A DNA stretch of 64,000 bases from Pseudomonadota bacterium (GTDB lineage: Bacteria; Pseudomonadota; Gammaproteobacteria; Burkholderiales; Ferrovaceae): the NCBI GenBank assembly GCA_021811145.1, contig JAJZPN010000006.1, positions 1 through 64,000 on the forward strand. Direction: 5' to 3'. Shown piece by piece: positions 22,395-32,873 of the stretch. Position numbers and translations under genes: made by a program. A model generated the notes under the pieces. That model worked only from the letters and a program-made list of their open reading frames with translations. It did not search any database and had not been told where the DNA came from. The stretch's first letter is position 1. Each line of letters begins with the position of its first letter.

Positions 22395-23855
22395 ATGAAA
22401 AATGATCACTTTACATTGCCAAAATGGTATTGGAATCAAGGGAGAGTCAAACAGTGCCCCTTGGTAATTTACTTGATTGCTGATATGTCTGAACTCGCTC
22501 TTCTTCCCAATAAGGAGCTATTAGATCAGGTTGTACGCCAAAGAAAAGGAGAGTTAAACGCTTTTCTTAAAGAAGGGGTACTAGCCACAAATTCCGATGG
22601 AATGACTTTTTTTTGGGTTTCAGTGAATACTCACCAAGATCCCTTTCATATTCACAGCTCACTCGCAAAAGTAGTAAAACAGCTCCAATCTTTAGCGGTG
22701 TCTGAGGTGGCTGTTGAACTTTGTGGTGAGCAGGCAGGGCGTTTGGCTGCGAGTGCTTTATATGCGTTTTTGATTAATAACGTTAACTTAATTGAGCATA
22801 AAGCCCCAAAGAAACCGCTCTGGCAACATATTTATTTAAAAGCTCCGCCAGGGACGAAAGAATCGTGTAGCAAAGCGTATACCTTGGCTCGAGCGAATAC
22901 ACTTACACGTTATTTGACGATTAAAGCGCCCAATGAACTTACTCCTTCTGTCTACCGCGAGCAATTGAAAGAGTTCGCAAGAACACACAATTTAAGTTGT
23001 CAGGAATGGAATGAGTCTCGTCTAAAAAAGATGGGCGCAGGGGCTTTTCTTGCGGTATCGCAGGGAAGCGCTAACCAGCAGGCTGCTATCGTAAAAATTA
23101 GTTATCAACCCAAGCGTGCTGTTAATCGCATAGCTTTAGTGGGCAAAGGAATTTGTTTTGATACGGGTGGGCATAATTTAAAACCTGCTCGTTATATGCA
23201 CAATATGCATGAGGATATGAATGGGTCTGCTGTGGTGTTAGGGATTTTACAAGCGGCTATTGATTTATCACTTCCTGTGGCGATAGATGCATGGTTTGCC
23301 GTCGCAGAAAACCATTTAAGCCCCAAAGCTTACAAGCAAAATGATATTGTCACCGCCTTAAATGGCACGACCATCGAGATTGTTCATACCGATGCAGAAG
23401 GTCGCATGGTATTAGCTGATACCTTAACGCTGGCAGAGAGGACTAAACCCAATTTAATAATTGACTTTGCCACACTAACTGGGAGCATGCATGTTGCTTT
23501 GGGGGCGCGCATGAGTGGACTATTTGTTAATCGACCAGATTTAGTTAATCTCGCCATAGAGGCGGGTGTTGCCATGGGGGAGAGAGTGGTTTGTTTTCCG
23601 GCTCCCGATGACTACGATGAGGCTCTAGATAGCCAAGTGGCTGACGTGAAGCAATGTACTTTGACCGGAGAAGCTGATCATATTTTGGCCGTACGCTTTT
23701 TATCTAAGTTTATTAATAACACTCCTTGGATACATATGGATCTCTCTGCCTCTAGAAACGAGGGCGGATTAGGGGCTGCGCTGTCTGATGTGACGGGTTT
23801 TGGGGTGTTGTGGGGTGCACAATTTATAGACAGTTGGGCTAAAAAAGAGCTATAA
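22395..23855 (+). CDS. Leucyl aminopeptidase (M17 family)
   Basis: From ATG 22395 the protein has 486 residues; the open frame continues to 22320, but that would overlap the thyA start. The catalytic C-domain shows VGKGICFDTGG, LKPARYMHNMHEDMNGSA and HTDAEGRMVLADTL, giving the two-metal ligands Lys, Asp, Asp, Asp and Glu plus the bicarbonate-binding Arg. The signature usually reads NTDAEGR; here His replaces the first Asn. It probably trims N-terminal residues from peptides in the cytoplasm. The N-domain is divergent, so this is the PepB-like/YpdF-type branch rather than strict PepA (tentative). Confidence 0.88.
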   Translation: MKNDHFTLPKWYWNQGRVKQCPLVIYLIADMSELALLPNKELLDQVVRQRKGELNAFLKEGVLATNSDGMTFFWVSVNTHQDPFHIHSSLAKVVKQLQSLAVSEVAVELCGEQAGRLAASALYAFLINNVNLIEHKAPKKPLWQHIYLKAPPGTKESCSKAYTLARANTLTRYLTIKAPNELTPSVYREQLKEFARTHNLSCQEWNESRLKKMGAGAFLAVSQGSANQQAAIVKISYQPKRAVNRIALVGKGICFDTGGHNLKPARYMHNMHEDMNGSAVVLGILQAAIDLSLPVAIDAWFAVAENHLSPKAYKQNDIVTALNGTTIEIVHTDAEGRMVLADTLTLAERTKPNLIIDFATLTGSMHVALGARMSGLFVNRPDLVNLAIEAGVAMGERVVCFPAPDDYDEALDSQVADVKQCTLTGEADHILAVRFLSKFINNTPWIHMDLSASRNEGGLGAALSDVTGFGVLWGAQFIDSWAKKEL

Positions 23856-23856
23856 T
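23827..23856 (+). promoter_or_regulatory. Predicted sigma70 promoter for the rimP operon
   Basis: TAGACA (23827-23832) and a perfect TATAAT (23851-23856) are 18 bases apart, overlapping the end of the aminopeptidase gene. Transcription would start near 23863, giving a leader of about 78 nt that contains the hairpin at 23889. Confidence 0.55.
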
Positions 23857-23883
23857 CAAAATCTTGGATATGAAAGAGCAATA

Positions 23884-23909
23884 AAAAGTGGGCCTTGAGC
23901 CCATTTTTT
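23884..23909 (+). terminator. Intrinsic terminator or leader attenuator before rimP
   Basis: TGGGC (23889-23893) pairs with GCCCA (23899-23903), preceded by A-run and followed by six T to 23909. It can end the aminopeptidase transcript. If the promoter at 23827 is used, it also lies within the rimP operon leader and would partly attenuate it. Confidence 0.75.
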
Positions 23910-23940
23910 ATTCGTGCAAAGCAAAGTAGAGGGTTAAATA

Positions 23941-24381
23941 GTGCAACTTTCCGCAGTGGACAGTTTGATTGAAAAAATTGTGACTGGTATGTCTTTTGAA
24001 TGTGTTGATATTGAGCGTTCTGGACGTGGGATGTTGCGCGTGTTTATTGATTCGCCTCAGGGTATTACGGTTGATGATTGCGCCCTGGTGAGTAATCAGT
24101 TAACTCGGGCTTTTGCAGTTGAGGGGGTGGATTTTGATCGTTTGGAGGTGTCTTCTCCAGGTCTTGATAGACCGCTTAAAAAACCTGCTGACTTTGAGCG
24201 CTTTCTTGAAAATGAAATTAAATTGAGGGTTCGTGTGCCTCGTAACGGACAAAGAAATTTTGTGGGGCAACTAGTAAGTGCTGATAAAACATCGTTTAGC
24301 TTATTGGTTGAAGGGACTGAAGAACCGCTGTCATTTGAGTATGCCGATATAGAGCGTGCTCATTTGGTACCTGAATTTTAG
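23941..24381 (+). CDS. rimP: Ribosome maturation factor RimP
   Basis: RimP assists 30S assembly. The 146-residue protein has the KH-like N-domain with [19 protein letters not shown] and the signature [19 protein letters not shown], then a C-terminal SH3-like barrel. The start is GTG 23941 with AGAGGG upstream. It is the first gene of the conserved rimP-nusA-infB-rbfA-truB operon, with ten bases to nusA. Confidence 0.96.
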   Translation: MQLSAVDSLIEKIVTGMSFECVDIERSGRGMLRVFIDSPQGITVDDCALVSNQLTRAFAVEGVDFDRLEVSSPGLDRPLKKPADFERFLENEIKLRVRVPRNGQRNFVGQLVSADKTSFSLLVEGTEEPLSFEYADIERAHLVPEF

Positions 24382-24391
24382 TGAGGAAATT

Positions 24392-25867
24392 ATGAGCAAA
24401 GATGTTTTGTTATTAGTTGATGCTCTGGCTCGTGAAAAAAACGTCGAGCCTGAAATAGTGTTTACTGCCCTTGAAATGGCATTGGCATCGGCTACCCGAA
24501 AAAAATTCGGTGAAGAAGATTTTGATGTGCGTGTCAGCATCAATCGCCAAACCGGTGATTTTTCCTCATTCCGTGTGTGGCGTGTGGTAAATGACTCTGA
24601 CTGGTTGTCAGAGTTTCAAGAAATGCCTATATCTCAAGCCAAGTTGCAATATCCTGATATTCAGGCGGGAGAAGTGATTGAAGAGCCTTTGGAATCTATT
24701 GATTTCGGTCGAATTGGTGCTCAAGCGGCTAAGCAGGTTATCTTTCAAAAAATTCGTGATGCAGAACGTGAGCAAATTCTCAATGATTTCCTTGAAAGAC
24801 AAGAGTTTTTAGTCACAGGTACAGTCAAGCGTATGGATCGCGGCAATGCGATCGTTGAATCAGGTCGTATTGAAGCAGTGTTACCTCGTGATCAGATGAT
24901 TCAAAAAGAAAATTTACGTGTTGGGGATCGTGTACGCGGTTATTTAATGCGTGTTGAGCGTGGAGGTAGAGGTCCACAATTACTGCTTTCTCGCATCGCT
25001 CCTGAATTTATTATTAAATTGTTTGAGTTGGAAGTGCCAGAAATTGAAGAAGGTTTGCTTGAAATCAAATCTGCTGCACGTGACCCTGGGATTCGCGCAA
25101 AAATAGCAGTGAAGTCAAATGACCGCCGTTTAGATCCAATTGGTACATGTGTGGGTATGAGAGGTTCTCGTGTTCAGGCAGTAACAGGTGAGTTGGGTGG
25201 TGAGCGAGTTGATATTGTGTTGTGGTCTGAAGATCCCGCTCAATTCGTGATAAACGCATTAGCTCCTGCTGAGGTGAATTCAATTCGAGTGGATGAAGAC
25301 AAGCACAGCATGGATGTGGTTGTAGACGAAGAACAACTTGCTCTAGCAATTGGTCGCAGTGGACAAAACGTTCGTTTGGCTTCGGAGCTGACAGGCTGGG
25401 AGCTCAATATCATGACTGAGGCTCAGGCAAGAGAGAAAGATGACATGGAGTCGTCCCACCTGAGGGACTTGTTTGTTTCAAGACTTGATGTGGACGAAGA
25501 AGTGGCTGATATTTTAATTCAAGAAGGATTTACTTCTCTTGAAGAGGTGGCTTACGTCCCTCTTAATGAAATGCTTGAAATAGAGGCTTTTGATGAAGAT
25601 ACAGTGAATGAACTGCGTGCCCGCGCACGTAACGCATTGTTAACAGAGGCTATTGCTTCAGAAGAAAAAGTCGAACATGCAGCTGAGGATTTGCAACATA
25701 TGAAAGGGATGGACAGTGAAACTGCTCATCTTCTTGCAAATAATGGAATTACCACGATTCAAGAATTAGCAGATCTTGCTACCGATGAATTATCTGAATT
25801 AACTGGATTGGATGAAGAGCGTGCCCGCGAATTGATCATGACGGCCCGCGCTCCTTTATTCGAGTAA
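24392..25867 (+). CDS. nusA: Transcription termination/antitermination factor NusA
   Basis: NusA binds RNA polymerase and modulates pausing, termination and antitermination. From ATG 24392 (AGTGAGGAAATT upstream) it has 491 residues: N-domain with [20 protein letters not shown]1 domain (about 134-200), KH1-KH2 with [17 protein letters not shown] and [19 protein letters not shown], and two C-terminal acidic repeats typical of proteobacteria (about 360-490). A longer open frame from 24356 is not needed. It is 17 bases before infB. Confidence 0.97.
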   Translation: MSKDVLLLVDALAREKNVEPEIVFTALEMALASATRKKFGEEDFDVRVSINRQTGDFSSFRVWRVVNDSDWLSEFQEMPISQAKLQYPDIQAGEVIEEPLESIDFGRIGAQAAKQVIFQKIRDAEREQILNDFLERQEFLVTGTVKRMDRGNAIVESGRIEAVLPRDQMIQKENLRVGDRVRGYLMRVERGGRGPQLLLSRIAPEFIIKLFELEVPEIEEGLLEIKSAARDPGIRAKIAVKSNDRRLDPIGTCVGMRGSRVQAVTGELGGERVDIVLWSEDPAQFVINALAPAEVNSIRVDEDKHSMDVVVDEEQLALAIGRSGQNVRLASELTGWELNIMTEAQAREKDDMESSHLRDLFVSRLDVDEEVADILIQEGFTSLEEVAYVPLNEMLEIEAFDEDTVNELRARARNALLTEAIASEEKVEHAAEDLQHMKGMDSETAHLLANNGITTIQELADLATDELSELTGLDEERARELIMTARAPLFE

Positions 25868-25884
25868 GGCCATGGAGACCTTAA

Positions 25885-28701
25885 ATGGCAAAAACAAATG
25901 TTCTGGATTTTGCAAATGAACTCAAAGTTACAGCTGAGACGCTGATTGAGCAGTTAAATGCTGCGGGTGTACATAAACACTCCGCAGATGATCCTTTGTC
26001 TGAACAAGACAAGACTCAATTGTTAGAGTATCTGCGTGAGCAGCATGGACGTAGTGAACCTAAAACGAGAATTACCTTAACCCGTAAACAGACTACAGAA
26101 ATTAAAAAAGCTGATGCAACCACTGGTAAAGCAAGAACAATTCAAGTTGAGGTAAGAAAAAAACGAGTTCTGGTTAAGCGTGATGCAAAAGACCTAAAAC
26201 CAGAAGAATCTACTGAAGCGGTTGAACCCGCAGCTCCCATTGAGCCGATAGTTGAGCCTATTGTTGAAATCCCTGTTGCTGAAGTGGTTCCTGTTCAACC
26301 TGAAATAGTGGCTGTGATTGAAGAAGTGACAGAGCCAGTTGAAGCGCCCTCTGTGGAAGAGCCCTCTGTGGAAGAGCCTGAGGCAGTTATTGAACCAGTC
26401 GCTCAGCCAGATGAAGAGGAGCCTTCTCCTGTTGAAGAGACTCCTGTAGCTAAAGTTAAAACAGTTAAAAAACCTTTTTCTGCAATTGACGAGGGTCAGC
26501 TTGCAATCCGTGAAGCTGAGGCCAAAAGACAGGCTGAGTTGCGCGCTCTTCAAGCTGCGGATCTACAAGCAAAACAAGAGCGTATCCGTGCCAAGCGAGA
26601 AGCAGGAGAAAAAGCGCAAGCTGAAGCTCAAGCTGCCATGTTGGCTGCCGCTGAGAAAGCAAAAATCAAGAATGCCAAGCCTGAAAAAGCTAAGACTGAA
26701 AAATCAGGTACATTACATCGTCCTGTCGTGACTGAGGAAGAGAAAGCTCACGCTAAGAAAGGTAAAAAAGGTGTATCTGAAAAATCTCCACAATGGATGG
26801 ATGAGGGTGTTAAAAAGCGGACTATTAAAACCCGCGGTGATGTGTTGTCAGGTACCACAGGTTGGCGAGATCCTAAGGCACGTCACGGTAAAAAACATCA
26901 TGATAATAATCAACATGCTTTCTCAGCCCCAACTGAACCGATGGTCCATGAGGTATTAATCCCTGAGACAATCACCGTTGCAGTATTAGCACAAAAAATG
27001 GCTGTAAAAGCTGCAGAAGTCATCAAAGCCCTCATGAAAATGGGCATGATGGTTACTATCAATCAAGTGTTAGATCAAGAAACTGCCATGATTGTGGTGG
27101 AAGATTTAGGTCACGTTGCAAAACCTGCGAAGTTAGATGATCCTGAGGCATTACTAGCAGAATCAGGTGCGCAGCATGAAGATGCCATACTTGAGCCTAG
27201 AGCACCGGTTGTGACAGTAATGGGACACGTGGACCATGGTAAGACCTCTTTACTTGATTATATTCGTCGCACCAGAGTGGCAAGTGGAGAAGCGGGCGGG
27301 ATTACTCAGCACATTGGCGCTTATCATGTTAATACGGCAAAAGGTATTGTTACTTTCCTAGATACTCCAGGGCATGAGGCGTTCACTGCAATGCGTGCAC
27401 GTGGTGCGCAGGCAACTGACATTGTTATTCTGGTGGTTGCTGCAGACGATGGTGTGATGCCTCAAACAATTGAAGCTATTCATCATATTAAAGCAGCCAA
27501 GGTTCCCGTAGTTGTGGCGGTTAATAAAATTGATAAACCTGAAGCTAACTACGAGAGGATTAAATCAGAATTGGTTGCCCATGAGATATTGCCAGAAGAA
27601 TATGGTGGTGAAGCCCAATTTGTCCCGGTATCAGCTAAAACTGGCCAGGGAATAGATGATTTATTAGAGTCCGTTTTACTCCAAGCTGAAGTATTGGAAT
27701 TAAAAGCACCACGTAATACGCCTGCTAAAGGTATCGTGATTGAAGCCCAATTAGATAAAGGCCGTGGCCCTGTTGCAACTGTACTTGTTCAGTCAGGAAC
27801 ATTAACACGTGGTGATATTGTATTGGCGGGATCATCGTTTGGTCGCGTTCGTGCTATGTTAGATGAAACGGGTCACCCGATCGATAAGGCAGGCCCTTCT
27901 ATTCCTGTAGAAATACAAGGTCTAACGGAAGTGCCTGTTGCTGGGGAAGAGTTAATTGTTCTCAATGATGAACGCAAAGCCCGTGAGATTGCTCTCTTTA
28001 GGCAAGGAAAATTCCGCGATGTAAAACTGGCTAAGCAGCAAGCAGCCAAATTAGAAAATATGTTTGAGCAAATGGGTGAGAGCGGGACTAAAACTCTTTC
28101 CATTATCATCAAGGCTGATGTGCAAGGCTCTTATGAAGCGCTATCCCAATCCTTACAAAAACTATCAACTGAGGAAGTACGAGTTAATATCGTTCACTCA
28201 GCGGTAGGCGGTATTACGGAATCTGATGTCAACTTGGCCTTGGCTTCAAAAGCTGTAATTATTGGCTTTAATACTCGAGCTGATGCCACAGCAAGAAAAT
28301 TGATTGCATCAAGTGGTGTAGATGTTCGTTACTACGACATTATTTACGCTGCGGTGGATGATGTGAAGCTTGCCCTGTCAGGAATGCTCTCACCAGATCG
28401 TAAAGAAAATATCATTGGTCTGGTTGAGATTCGAGAAGTATTTAGAATCTCTAAAGTGGGCGCTGTAGCGGGTTGCTATGTACTAGAAGGGATGGTGAAA
28501 CGCGGTTCAGGAGTCCGCTTGCTACGTGATAATGTTGTTATTCATGCTGGTGAATTAGATTCTCTGAAGCGCTTTAAAGATGACGTACGAGAGGTAAAAG
28601 CGGGTTTTGAATGTGGCTTATCTTTGAAAAACTACAACGATATTCAAGTTAGCGATAAGCTTGAAGTGTTTGAAGTAGTAGAAGTGGCTCGCTCACTTTA
28701 A
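25885..28701 (+). CDS. infB: Translation initiation factor IF-2
   Basis: IF-2 is the GTPase that places initiator tRNA on the 30S subunit. The 938-residue protein has an IF2-N motif at each side of a long charged, low-complexity linker (about 60-330, rich in Glu, Pro, Val then Lys, Ala, Glu), the G domain with GHVDHGKT near 447, DTPGHEAFT and NKID, and domains II-IV, of which IV binds fMet-tRNA. The linker contains a perfect 15-bp tandem duplication at 26346-26375. Antisense open frames in the linker are shadows. Confidence 0.98.
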   Translation: MAKTNVLDFANELKVTAETLIEQLNAAGVHKHSADDPLSEQDKTQLLEYLREQHGRSEPKTRITLTRKQTTEIKKADATTGKARTIQVEVRKKRVLVKRDAKDLKPEESTEAVEPAAPIEPIVEPIVEIPVAEVVPVQPEIVAVIEEVTEPVEAPSVEEPSVEEPEAVIEPVAQPDEEEPSPVEETPVAKVKTVKKPFSAIDEGQLAIREAEAKRQAELRALQAADLQAKQERIRAKREAGEKAQAEAQAAMLAAAEKAKIKNAKPEKAKTEKSGTLHRPVVTEEEKAHAKKGKKGVSEKSPQWMDEGVKKRTIKTRGDVLSGTTGWRDPKARHGKKHHDNNQHAFSAPTEPMVHEVLIPETITVAVLAQKMAVKAAEVIKALMKMGMMVTINQVLDQETAMIVVEDLGHVAKPAKLDDPEALLAESGAQHEDAILEPRAPVVTVMGHVDHGKTSLLDYIRRTRVASGEAGGITQHIGAYHVNTAKGIVTFLDTPGHEAFTAMRARGAQATDIVILVVAADDGVMPQTIEAIHHIKAAKVPVVVAVNKIDKPEANYERIKSELVAHEILPEEYGGEAQFVPVSAKTGQGIDDLLESVLLQAEVLELKAPRNTPAKGIVIEAQLDKGRGPVATVLVQSGTLTRGDIVLAGSSFGRVRAMLDETGHPIDKAGPSIPVEIQGLTEVPVAGEELIVLNDERKAREIALFRQGKFRDVKLAKQQAAKLENMFEQMGESGTKTLSIIIKADVQGSYEALSQSLQKLSTEEVRVNIVHSAVGGITESDVNLALASKAVIIGFNTRADATARKLIASSGVDVRYYDIIYAAVDDVKLALSGMLSPDRKENIIGLVEIREVFRISKVGAVAGCYVLEGMVKRGSGVRLLRDNVVIHAGELDSLKRFKDDVREVKAGFECGLSLKNYNDIQVSDKLEVFEVVEVARSL
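26346..26375 (+). repeat. Two perfect tandem copies of a 15-bp unit inside infB
   Basis: GCCCTCTGTGGAAGA occurs at 26346-26360 and again at 26361-26375, in frame, encoding the repeated VEEPS. It is a likely length-variable spot in the IF-2 linker. Confidence 0.95.
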
Positions 28702-28706
28702 TTGTT

Positions 28707-29075
28707 ATGGCTAATTTCCCACGATCAAGACGAATTGCAGATCAAATTCAACGCGATTTGTCTGACATACTAAGACGTGACTTCCGTGATCCACGTCTTG
28801 GTATGGTAACCATAACGGATGTGGATGTATCGCGGGATTTCTCTCATGCGACAATTTATATCAGTTCCCTTCAAGGTGCTGAGGTATTAGATGCCTCTAT
28901 TACAGCGCTGTCGGAAGGAGCAGGTTACTTGCGCTCTTTGCTAGGTAAACGACTGTCTTTACGCGTACTGCCGCAATTACATTTTGTAGCCGATACGACT
29001 CTTGATCGCGCCATTAGTTTGAGCTCGCTGATTGACCAAGCTATCGCAGATGACAGCAAACACCCCAAAGACTAA
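28707..29075 (+). CDS. rbfA: Ribosome-binding factor A
   Basis: RbfA binds the 30S 5' helix 1 region during maturation and in the cold. The 122-residue protein is a KH-like fold starting RSRRIADQIQRDLSDILRR, with DPRLGMVTITDVDVSRDFSHATIYIS and LPQLHFVADTTLDRA as family marks. It starts five bases after infB, and its last 26 bases overlap truB, so translation of the two is coupled. Confidence 0.97.
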   Translation: MANFPRSRRIADQIQRDLSDILRRDFRDPRLGMVTITDVDVSRDFSHATIYISSLQGAEVLDASITALSEGAGYLRSLLGKRLSLRVLPQLHFVADTTLDRAISLSSLIDQAIADDSKHPKD

Positions 29076-29985
29076 TTTAGCTCAAGTTAAGATTCCTCTC
29101 GAGGAGGTATCTGGTGTTTTACTTCTCAATAAGCCCTTTGGACTTAGCTCAAATACTGCTTTACAACGCGCAAGGCATTTGCTGCGTGCTAAAAAAGCTG
29201 GTCACACGGGGACTCTTGATCCTCATGCAACGGGTTTGTTACCTTTATGTTTTGGTGAAGCGACTAAGTTTTCTCAGTGGATACTTGATGCGCCAAAGGG
29301 GTATATTGCAACTTTAAAACTAGGTTATGTGAGTGATACGCTAGATGGTGAGGGAACTATCACTAAACACTCCGACAGGACTGTTAATTTAGCCCAAGTT
29401 GAAACTGTTCTCAATGCTATGATTGGGATACAACAACAAATCCCTCCCATGCATGCTGCGATAAAAATACAAGGTAAACCGTTGTATAGCTATGCCCGTT
29501 CGGGACAAACTGTTGAACGCCAGCCAAGAACAATTGAAGTGTTGAGTTGTCGTGTTATCTCTCTAGTTAACGATGTACTAACAATAGAATGCCTTGTGAG
29601 TAAAGGAACTTATATTAGAGTATTGGCCTCTGATATTGGTGAACAATTAGGTTGCGGGGCTTATTTGACGGCGTTGGAGAGAATAAGTACCGGACCCTAT
29701 CAGTTACATAATGCTGTAGAGTTGGCTGCCTTAATTGATATGTCAGAAGAAAAGCGACGAGAATGTTTACTCCCAACTGATAGTTTATTGTCTGGAGTTC
29801 CATCGCTTTATTTAGATAGTACTCATGCAGAGGATGTGCAATGTGGGCGCATAACAACTCTACCTGAAAACAAACCATTAGGGCTGTATAAAGTTTATAA
29901 CTCTTTGAATCGTTTTTTAGGTTTATGCGAATTGTTTACAGATAACAAATTACGTCCAATTCGATTAATGTCAACACATATATAA
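29050..29985 (+). CDS. truB: tRNA pseudouridine(55) synthase
   Basis: Makes the T-loop pseudouridine of all elongator tRNAs. From ATG 29050 it has 311 residues; a TTG at 29032 is possible but weaker. GVLLLNKPFGLSSN, KAGHTGTLDPHATGLLPL with catalytic Asp (about 57), and CLVSKGTYIRVLASDIG are the TruB signatures, followed by a PUA-like C-domain. The 26-base overlap with rbfA is unusual in size but in a different frame. Confidence 0.96.
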   Translation: MTANTPKTNLAQVKIPLEEVSGVLLLNKPFGLSSNTALQRARHLLRAKKAGHTGTLDPHATGLLPLCFGEATKFSQWILDAPKGYIATLKLGYVSDTLDGEGTITKHSDRTVNLAQVETVLNAMIGIQQQIPPMHAAIKIQGKPLYSYARSGQTVERQPRTIEVLSCRVISLVNDVLTIECLVSKGTYIRVLASDIGEQLGCGAYLTALERISTGPYQLHNAVELAALIDMSEEKRRECLLPTDSLLSGVPSLYLDSTHAEDVQCGRITTLPENKPLGLYKVYNSLNRFLGLCELFTDNKLRPIRLMSTHI

Positions 29986-29998
29986 AAGTGAGTTTATC

Positions 29999-31819
29999 TT
30001 GAGACATCATGCACATGGACACGGCTCATCTAGCCCTTCTCCAAACTTATTTAATGGCAGTGATTTCAAAGCCATTAAATCTCTAGCGCCTTATTTGATG
30101 GCTTTTAAAGGGCGCGTATTGATTGCCTTAATATGTTTGATATTGGCAAAAGTATCCAATGTGGCTGTTCCGCTTGCATTAAAATCAATCATTGATGCAC
30201 TTGATCCTAAACATCAACTCTTGTTACTGCCAATTTCTTGGATCATTGCTTATGGTGTATTACGTTTTTCAACAACTTTATTTAATGAGTTACGAGATGG
30301 TGTGTTTGCTAAAGTAACGCAAAGTGCTATTCGTCGCATTGCTTTGACTGTTTTCCAACATCTTCATTCTCTAAATCTGCGTTTTCATCTCGAGCGTCAA
30401 ACAGGGGGCATGTCACGCGATATCGAGCGAGGTACAAGAGGTATTGAGTCGCTCATGCGTTTTACTCTCTTCAGTATTATGCCAACTTTGGTTGAAATCG
30501 TTCTGGTTGCGAGTATCTTAGCCTGGAAATATGATATTTGGTTTGCCCTGATTACATTGATTACATTGGTTATTTATATTGCTATTACCGTGGTTATAAC
30601 CGAGTGGAGAACTCAATACAGACGGCGTATGAATGAACTCGATTCTAGAGCGAATGCGCGAGCGATTGATAGTTTAATTAATTATGAAACGGTTAAGTAT
30701 TTTGGTAATGAATCATGGGAAGCCAAGCGTTACGATGAGAATTTAGAAAAATGGGAAAGCGCTTCTGTTAAAAGCCAAACCTCACTCGCTCTATTGAATG
30801 CCTCACAGAGTTTAATTATTGGTTTAGGCGCTACTATTCTTATGTATCGAGCGGCTCTTGGTGTTTATCAAGGTCATTTGTCTATTGGCGATTTAGTATT
30901 AATTAATTCCCTTTTACTGCAACTATATATTCCGTTGAATTTTTTAGGTGTCATTTATCGTGAGATTAAACAATCTCTCGCTGACATGGATCGCATGTTT
31001 CGTTTGCTTTCAGTGAATGCTGAAGTAAAGGACAAAGACAATGCCTATCAACTGGTATTAACAGACGCACCACAAGTTTGCTTTAACGCAGTAGACTTTG
31101 CTTATGATGCTCGTCGTCCCATTTTGCATCAGGTGAGTCTGACTATTAATCCTGGGAAAACTGTTGCTGTGGTGGGACACAGTGGGGCAGGGAAGTCGAC
31201 GTTGTCACGTCTACTCTTTCGTTTTTATGACATTCAAAGTGGCAGTATTACTATTAATGGACATGATATACGTGACTTGAGTCAACATAGTCTTCGTGCA
31301 GCCATTGGTATTGTTCCTCAAGATACGGTGTTATTCAACGACACGATTTTTTATAATATTGCTTATGGTCGCCCTCAAGCAACTCGTGACGCAGTGATTG
31401 CAGCAGCAAAGGCTGCCCATATTGATGGGTTTATTGCAAGTTTACCTGAAGGGTATGACACTGTAGTAGGTGAACGTGGATTGAAGCTGTCAGGTGGTGA
31501 AAAACAACGTGTTGCAATAGCTAGAACCCTATTAAAACGTCCGCATGTGCTGATTTTTGATGAGGCTACCTCTGCATTGGACTCGCATTCGGAAAAAGAA
31601 ATTCAACAAGAGATTACCGCTTTATCTAAAACGCATACTACGTTGATTATTGCGCACCGTCTTTCAACTATTGTTCATGCCGATGAAATAATTGTAATGG
31701 ATCAGGGAAGAATTATTGAGCGTGGTCGTCACGAGGAATTATTAGCAGAACATGGTGCGTATGCAAGAATGTGGGTATTGCAGCAAAAAGAAAAAGTGAA
31801 GCAGGAAAGTGAAGTTTAA
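29999..31819 (+). CDS. Atm1/HMT1-type ABC transporter (fused membrane and ATPase domains)
   Basis: A 606-residue half-transporter. Residues about 35-330 form six helices with the Atm1-class motif ETVKYFGNE...YDENLEKWE; the ATPase has Walker A GHSGAGKST (about 392), LSGGEKQRVAIAR (about 497), Walker B HVLIFDEATSALD and a switch His. Family members export glutathione-bound sulfur/iron species or heavy-metal conjugates, acting as homodimers in the inner membrane. The start is TTG 29999 by necessity, because no in-frame ATG occurs before helix 1. The N-terminus RHHAHGHG is His-rich. It is 13 bases after truB. Confidence 0.9.
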   Translation: MRHHAHGHGSSSPSPNLFNGSDFKAIKSLAPYLMAFKGRVLIALICLILAKVSNVAVPLALKSIIDALDPKHQLLLLPISWIIAYGVLRFSTTLFNELRDGVFAKVTQSAIRRIALTVFQHLHSLNLRFHLERQTGGMSRDIERGTRGIESLMRFTLFSIMPTLVEIVLVASILAWKYDIWFALITLITLVIYIAITVVITEWRTQYRRRMNELDSRANARAIDSLINYETVKYFGNESWEAKRYDENLEKWESASVKSQTSLALLNASQSLIIGLGATILMYRAALGVYQGHLSIGDLVLINSLLLQLYIPLNFLGVIYREIKQSLADMDRMFRLLSVNAEVKDKDNAYQLVLTDAPQVCFNAVDFAYDARRPILHQVSLTINPGKTVAVVGHSGAGKSTLSRLLFRFYDIQSGSITINGHDIRDLSQHSLRAAIGIVPQDTVLFNDTIFYNIAYGRPQATRDAVIAAAKAAHIDGFIASLPEGYDTVVGERGLKLSGGEKQRVAIARTLLKRPHVLIFDEATSALDSHSEKEIQQEITALSKTHTTLIIAHRLSTIVHADEIIVMDQGRIIERGRHEELLAEHGAYARMWVLQQKEKVKQESEV

Positions 31820-31879
31820 TTTACCTTACAAAAATCGTGTAAATAGTTGATCGATTTAAGGAAAAGTTGTAGATTTTAC

Positions 31880-31908
31880 TTGCGTTTAGAACTGTTTTTT
31901 TGTATTGT
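31880..31908 (+). promoter_or_regulatory. Predicted promoter of pbpG
   Basis: TTGCGT (31880-31885) and TATTGT (31903-31908) with 17-base spacing. The expected start near 31915 leaves a leader of about 23 nt before GTG 31938 and excludes the upstream TTG at 31911 as start codon. Confidence 0.55.
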
Positions 31909-31937
31909 AATTGCATTACAATAAAAGGGTCTTAAAC

Positions 31938-32858
31938 GTGCTGACAAAACACCTTTTACGGTTAGTTTCCGTTGCTTTCCCATTAACCGCTTTGAGTGGT
32001 TCGTTTCTAGTTCAGGCTGCTGACCAACAACATACGCATAAGCATCACCATCATAAAATTCATCGAGTCTCTTTTGACCCATCACGTATTAATTTGCTAT
32101 CTCGCTCTGCACTCGTCATTGATGAGTCAGACCACCATGTGGTTTTTTCAAAAAACCCAGATCCTATCCAACCCATTGCTTCCATTACTAAACTAATGAC
32201 TGCGGTAGTGGTTTTAGAGTCAAATCAAAATCTTGATGAAACTCTTACTGTATCAAAAGATGATGTTGATACCTTGCGTTTTAGTAGTTCACATTTAAGA
32301 GTCGGGGCGCAAGAGACAAGACTTAACTTTTTAAAAATGGCTCTTATAGCCTCTGAAAATCGTGCTGCCAGTGCTTTAGGTAGAAATTATCCAGGTGGTT
32401 TGCCGGCGTTTGTTGCCAAAATGAATGAGGAAGCCAAGAAACTTGGAATGGTACATAGCCATTTTGCTGATTCTTCAGGTCTTAATGGAAAAAATGTGTC
32501 TTCTGCAGAAGATTTAGTTCGTCTAGTTGAAAAAGCCAGAACTATTCCATTGATTCATAAAATTACAACCACATCAGAAGTGACTCTGCCAGTAGGTTAT
32601 CGTCACCAATTGGTACGCTTTAAAAATACCAATCCTTTGGTGGCCAAGGAAGATTGGAACATTGGTTTATCTAAAACTGGTTATATCAATGAATCGGGTC
32701 AGTGTTTGGTGATGGAAGCCAACATTACCGGTCATCCAATGGTTATTGTTTTATTGGACTCTCACGGTCATCAAGCACGTATCAACGATGCTCGTCGCGT
32801 AAGGCAATGGCTAGAATATCGCTCTAGAACCAAGAACACAACTGTAGGACAGCTTTAA
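31938..32858 (+). CDS. pbpG: D-Ala-D-Ala endopeptidase, PBP7/PbpG-like
   Basis: Periplasmic murein DD-endopeptidase/carboxypeptidase of the S11 family. From GTG 31938 (AAGGG upstream) it has 306 residues. A signal peptide ends about residue 27 (SFLVQA), and the mature protein begins with an unusual His cluster HTHKHHHHKIH. Active-site motifs are SITK (Ser82, Lys85), SEN (near 135) and KTG (near 247). It should cut peptide crosslinks during growth. The lut genes follow after 15 bases, an odd pairing. Confidence 0.92.
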   Translation: MLTKHLLRLVSVAFPLTALSGSFLVQAADQQHTHKHHHHKIHRVSFDPSRINLLSRSALVIDESDHHVVFSKNPDPIQPIASITKLMTAVVVLESNQNLDETLTVSKDDVDTLRFSSSHLRVGAQETRLNFLKMALIASENRAASALGRNYPGGLPAFVAKMNEEAKKLGMVHSHFADSSGLNGKNVSSAEDLVRLVEKARTIPLIHKITTTSEVTLPVGYRHQLVRFKNTNPLVAKEDWNIGLSKTGYINESGQCLVMEANITGHPMVIVLLDSHGHQARINDARRVRQWLEYRSRTKNTTVGQL

Positions 32859-32873
32859 GTTTAGGAATAAATC

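Noticed and set aside
26194-26662. Long antisense open frames in the infB linker
   Set aside because: Product of low-complexity Glu/Lys/Pro codons read backward; no ribosome site or known motif.
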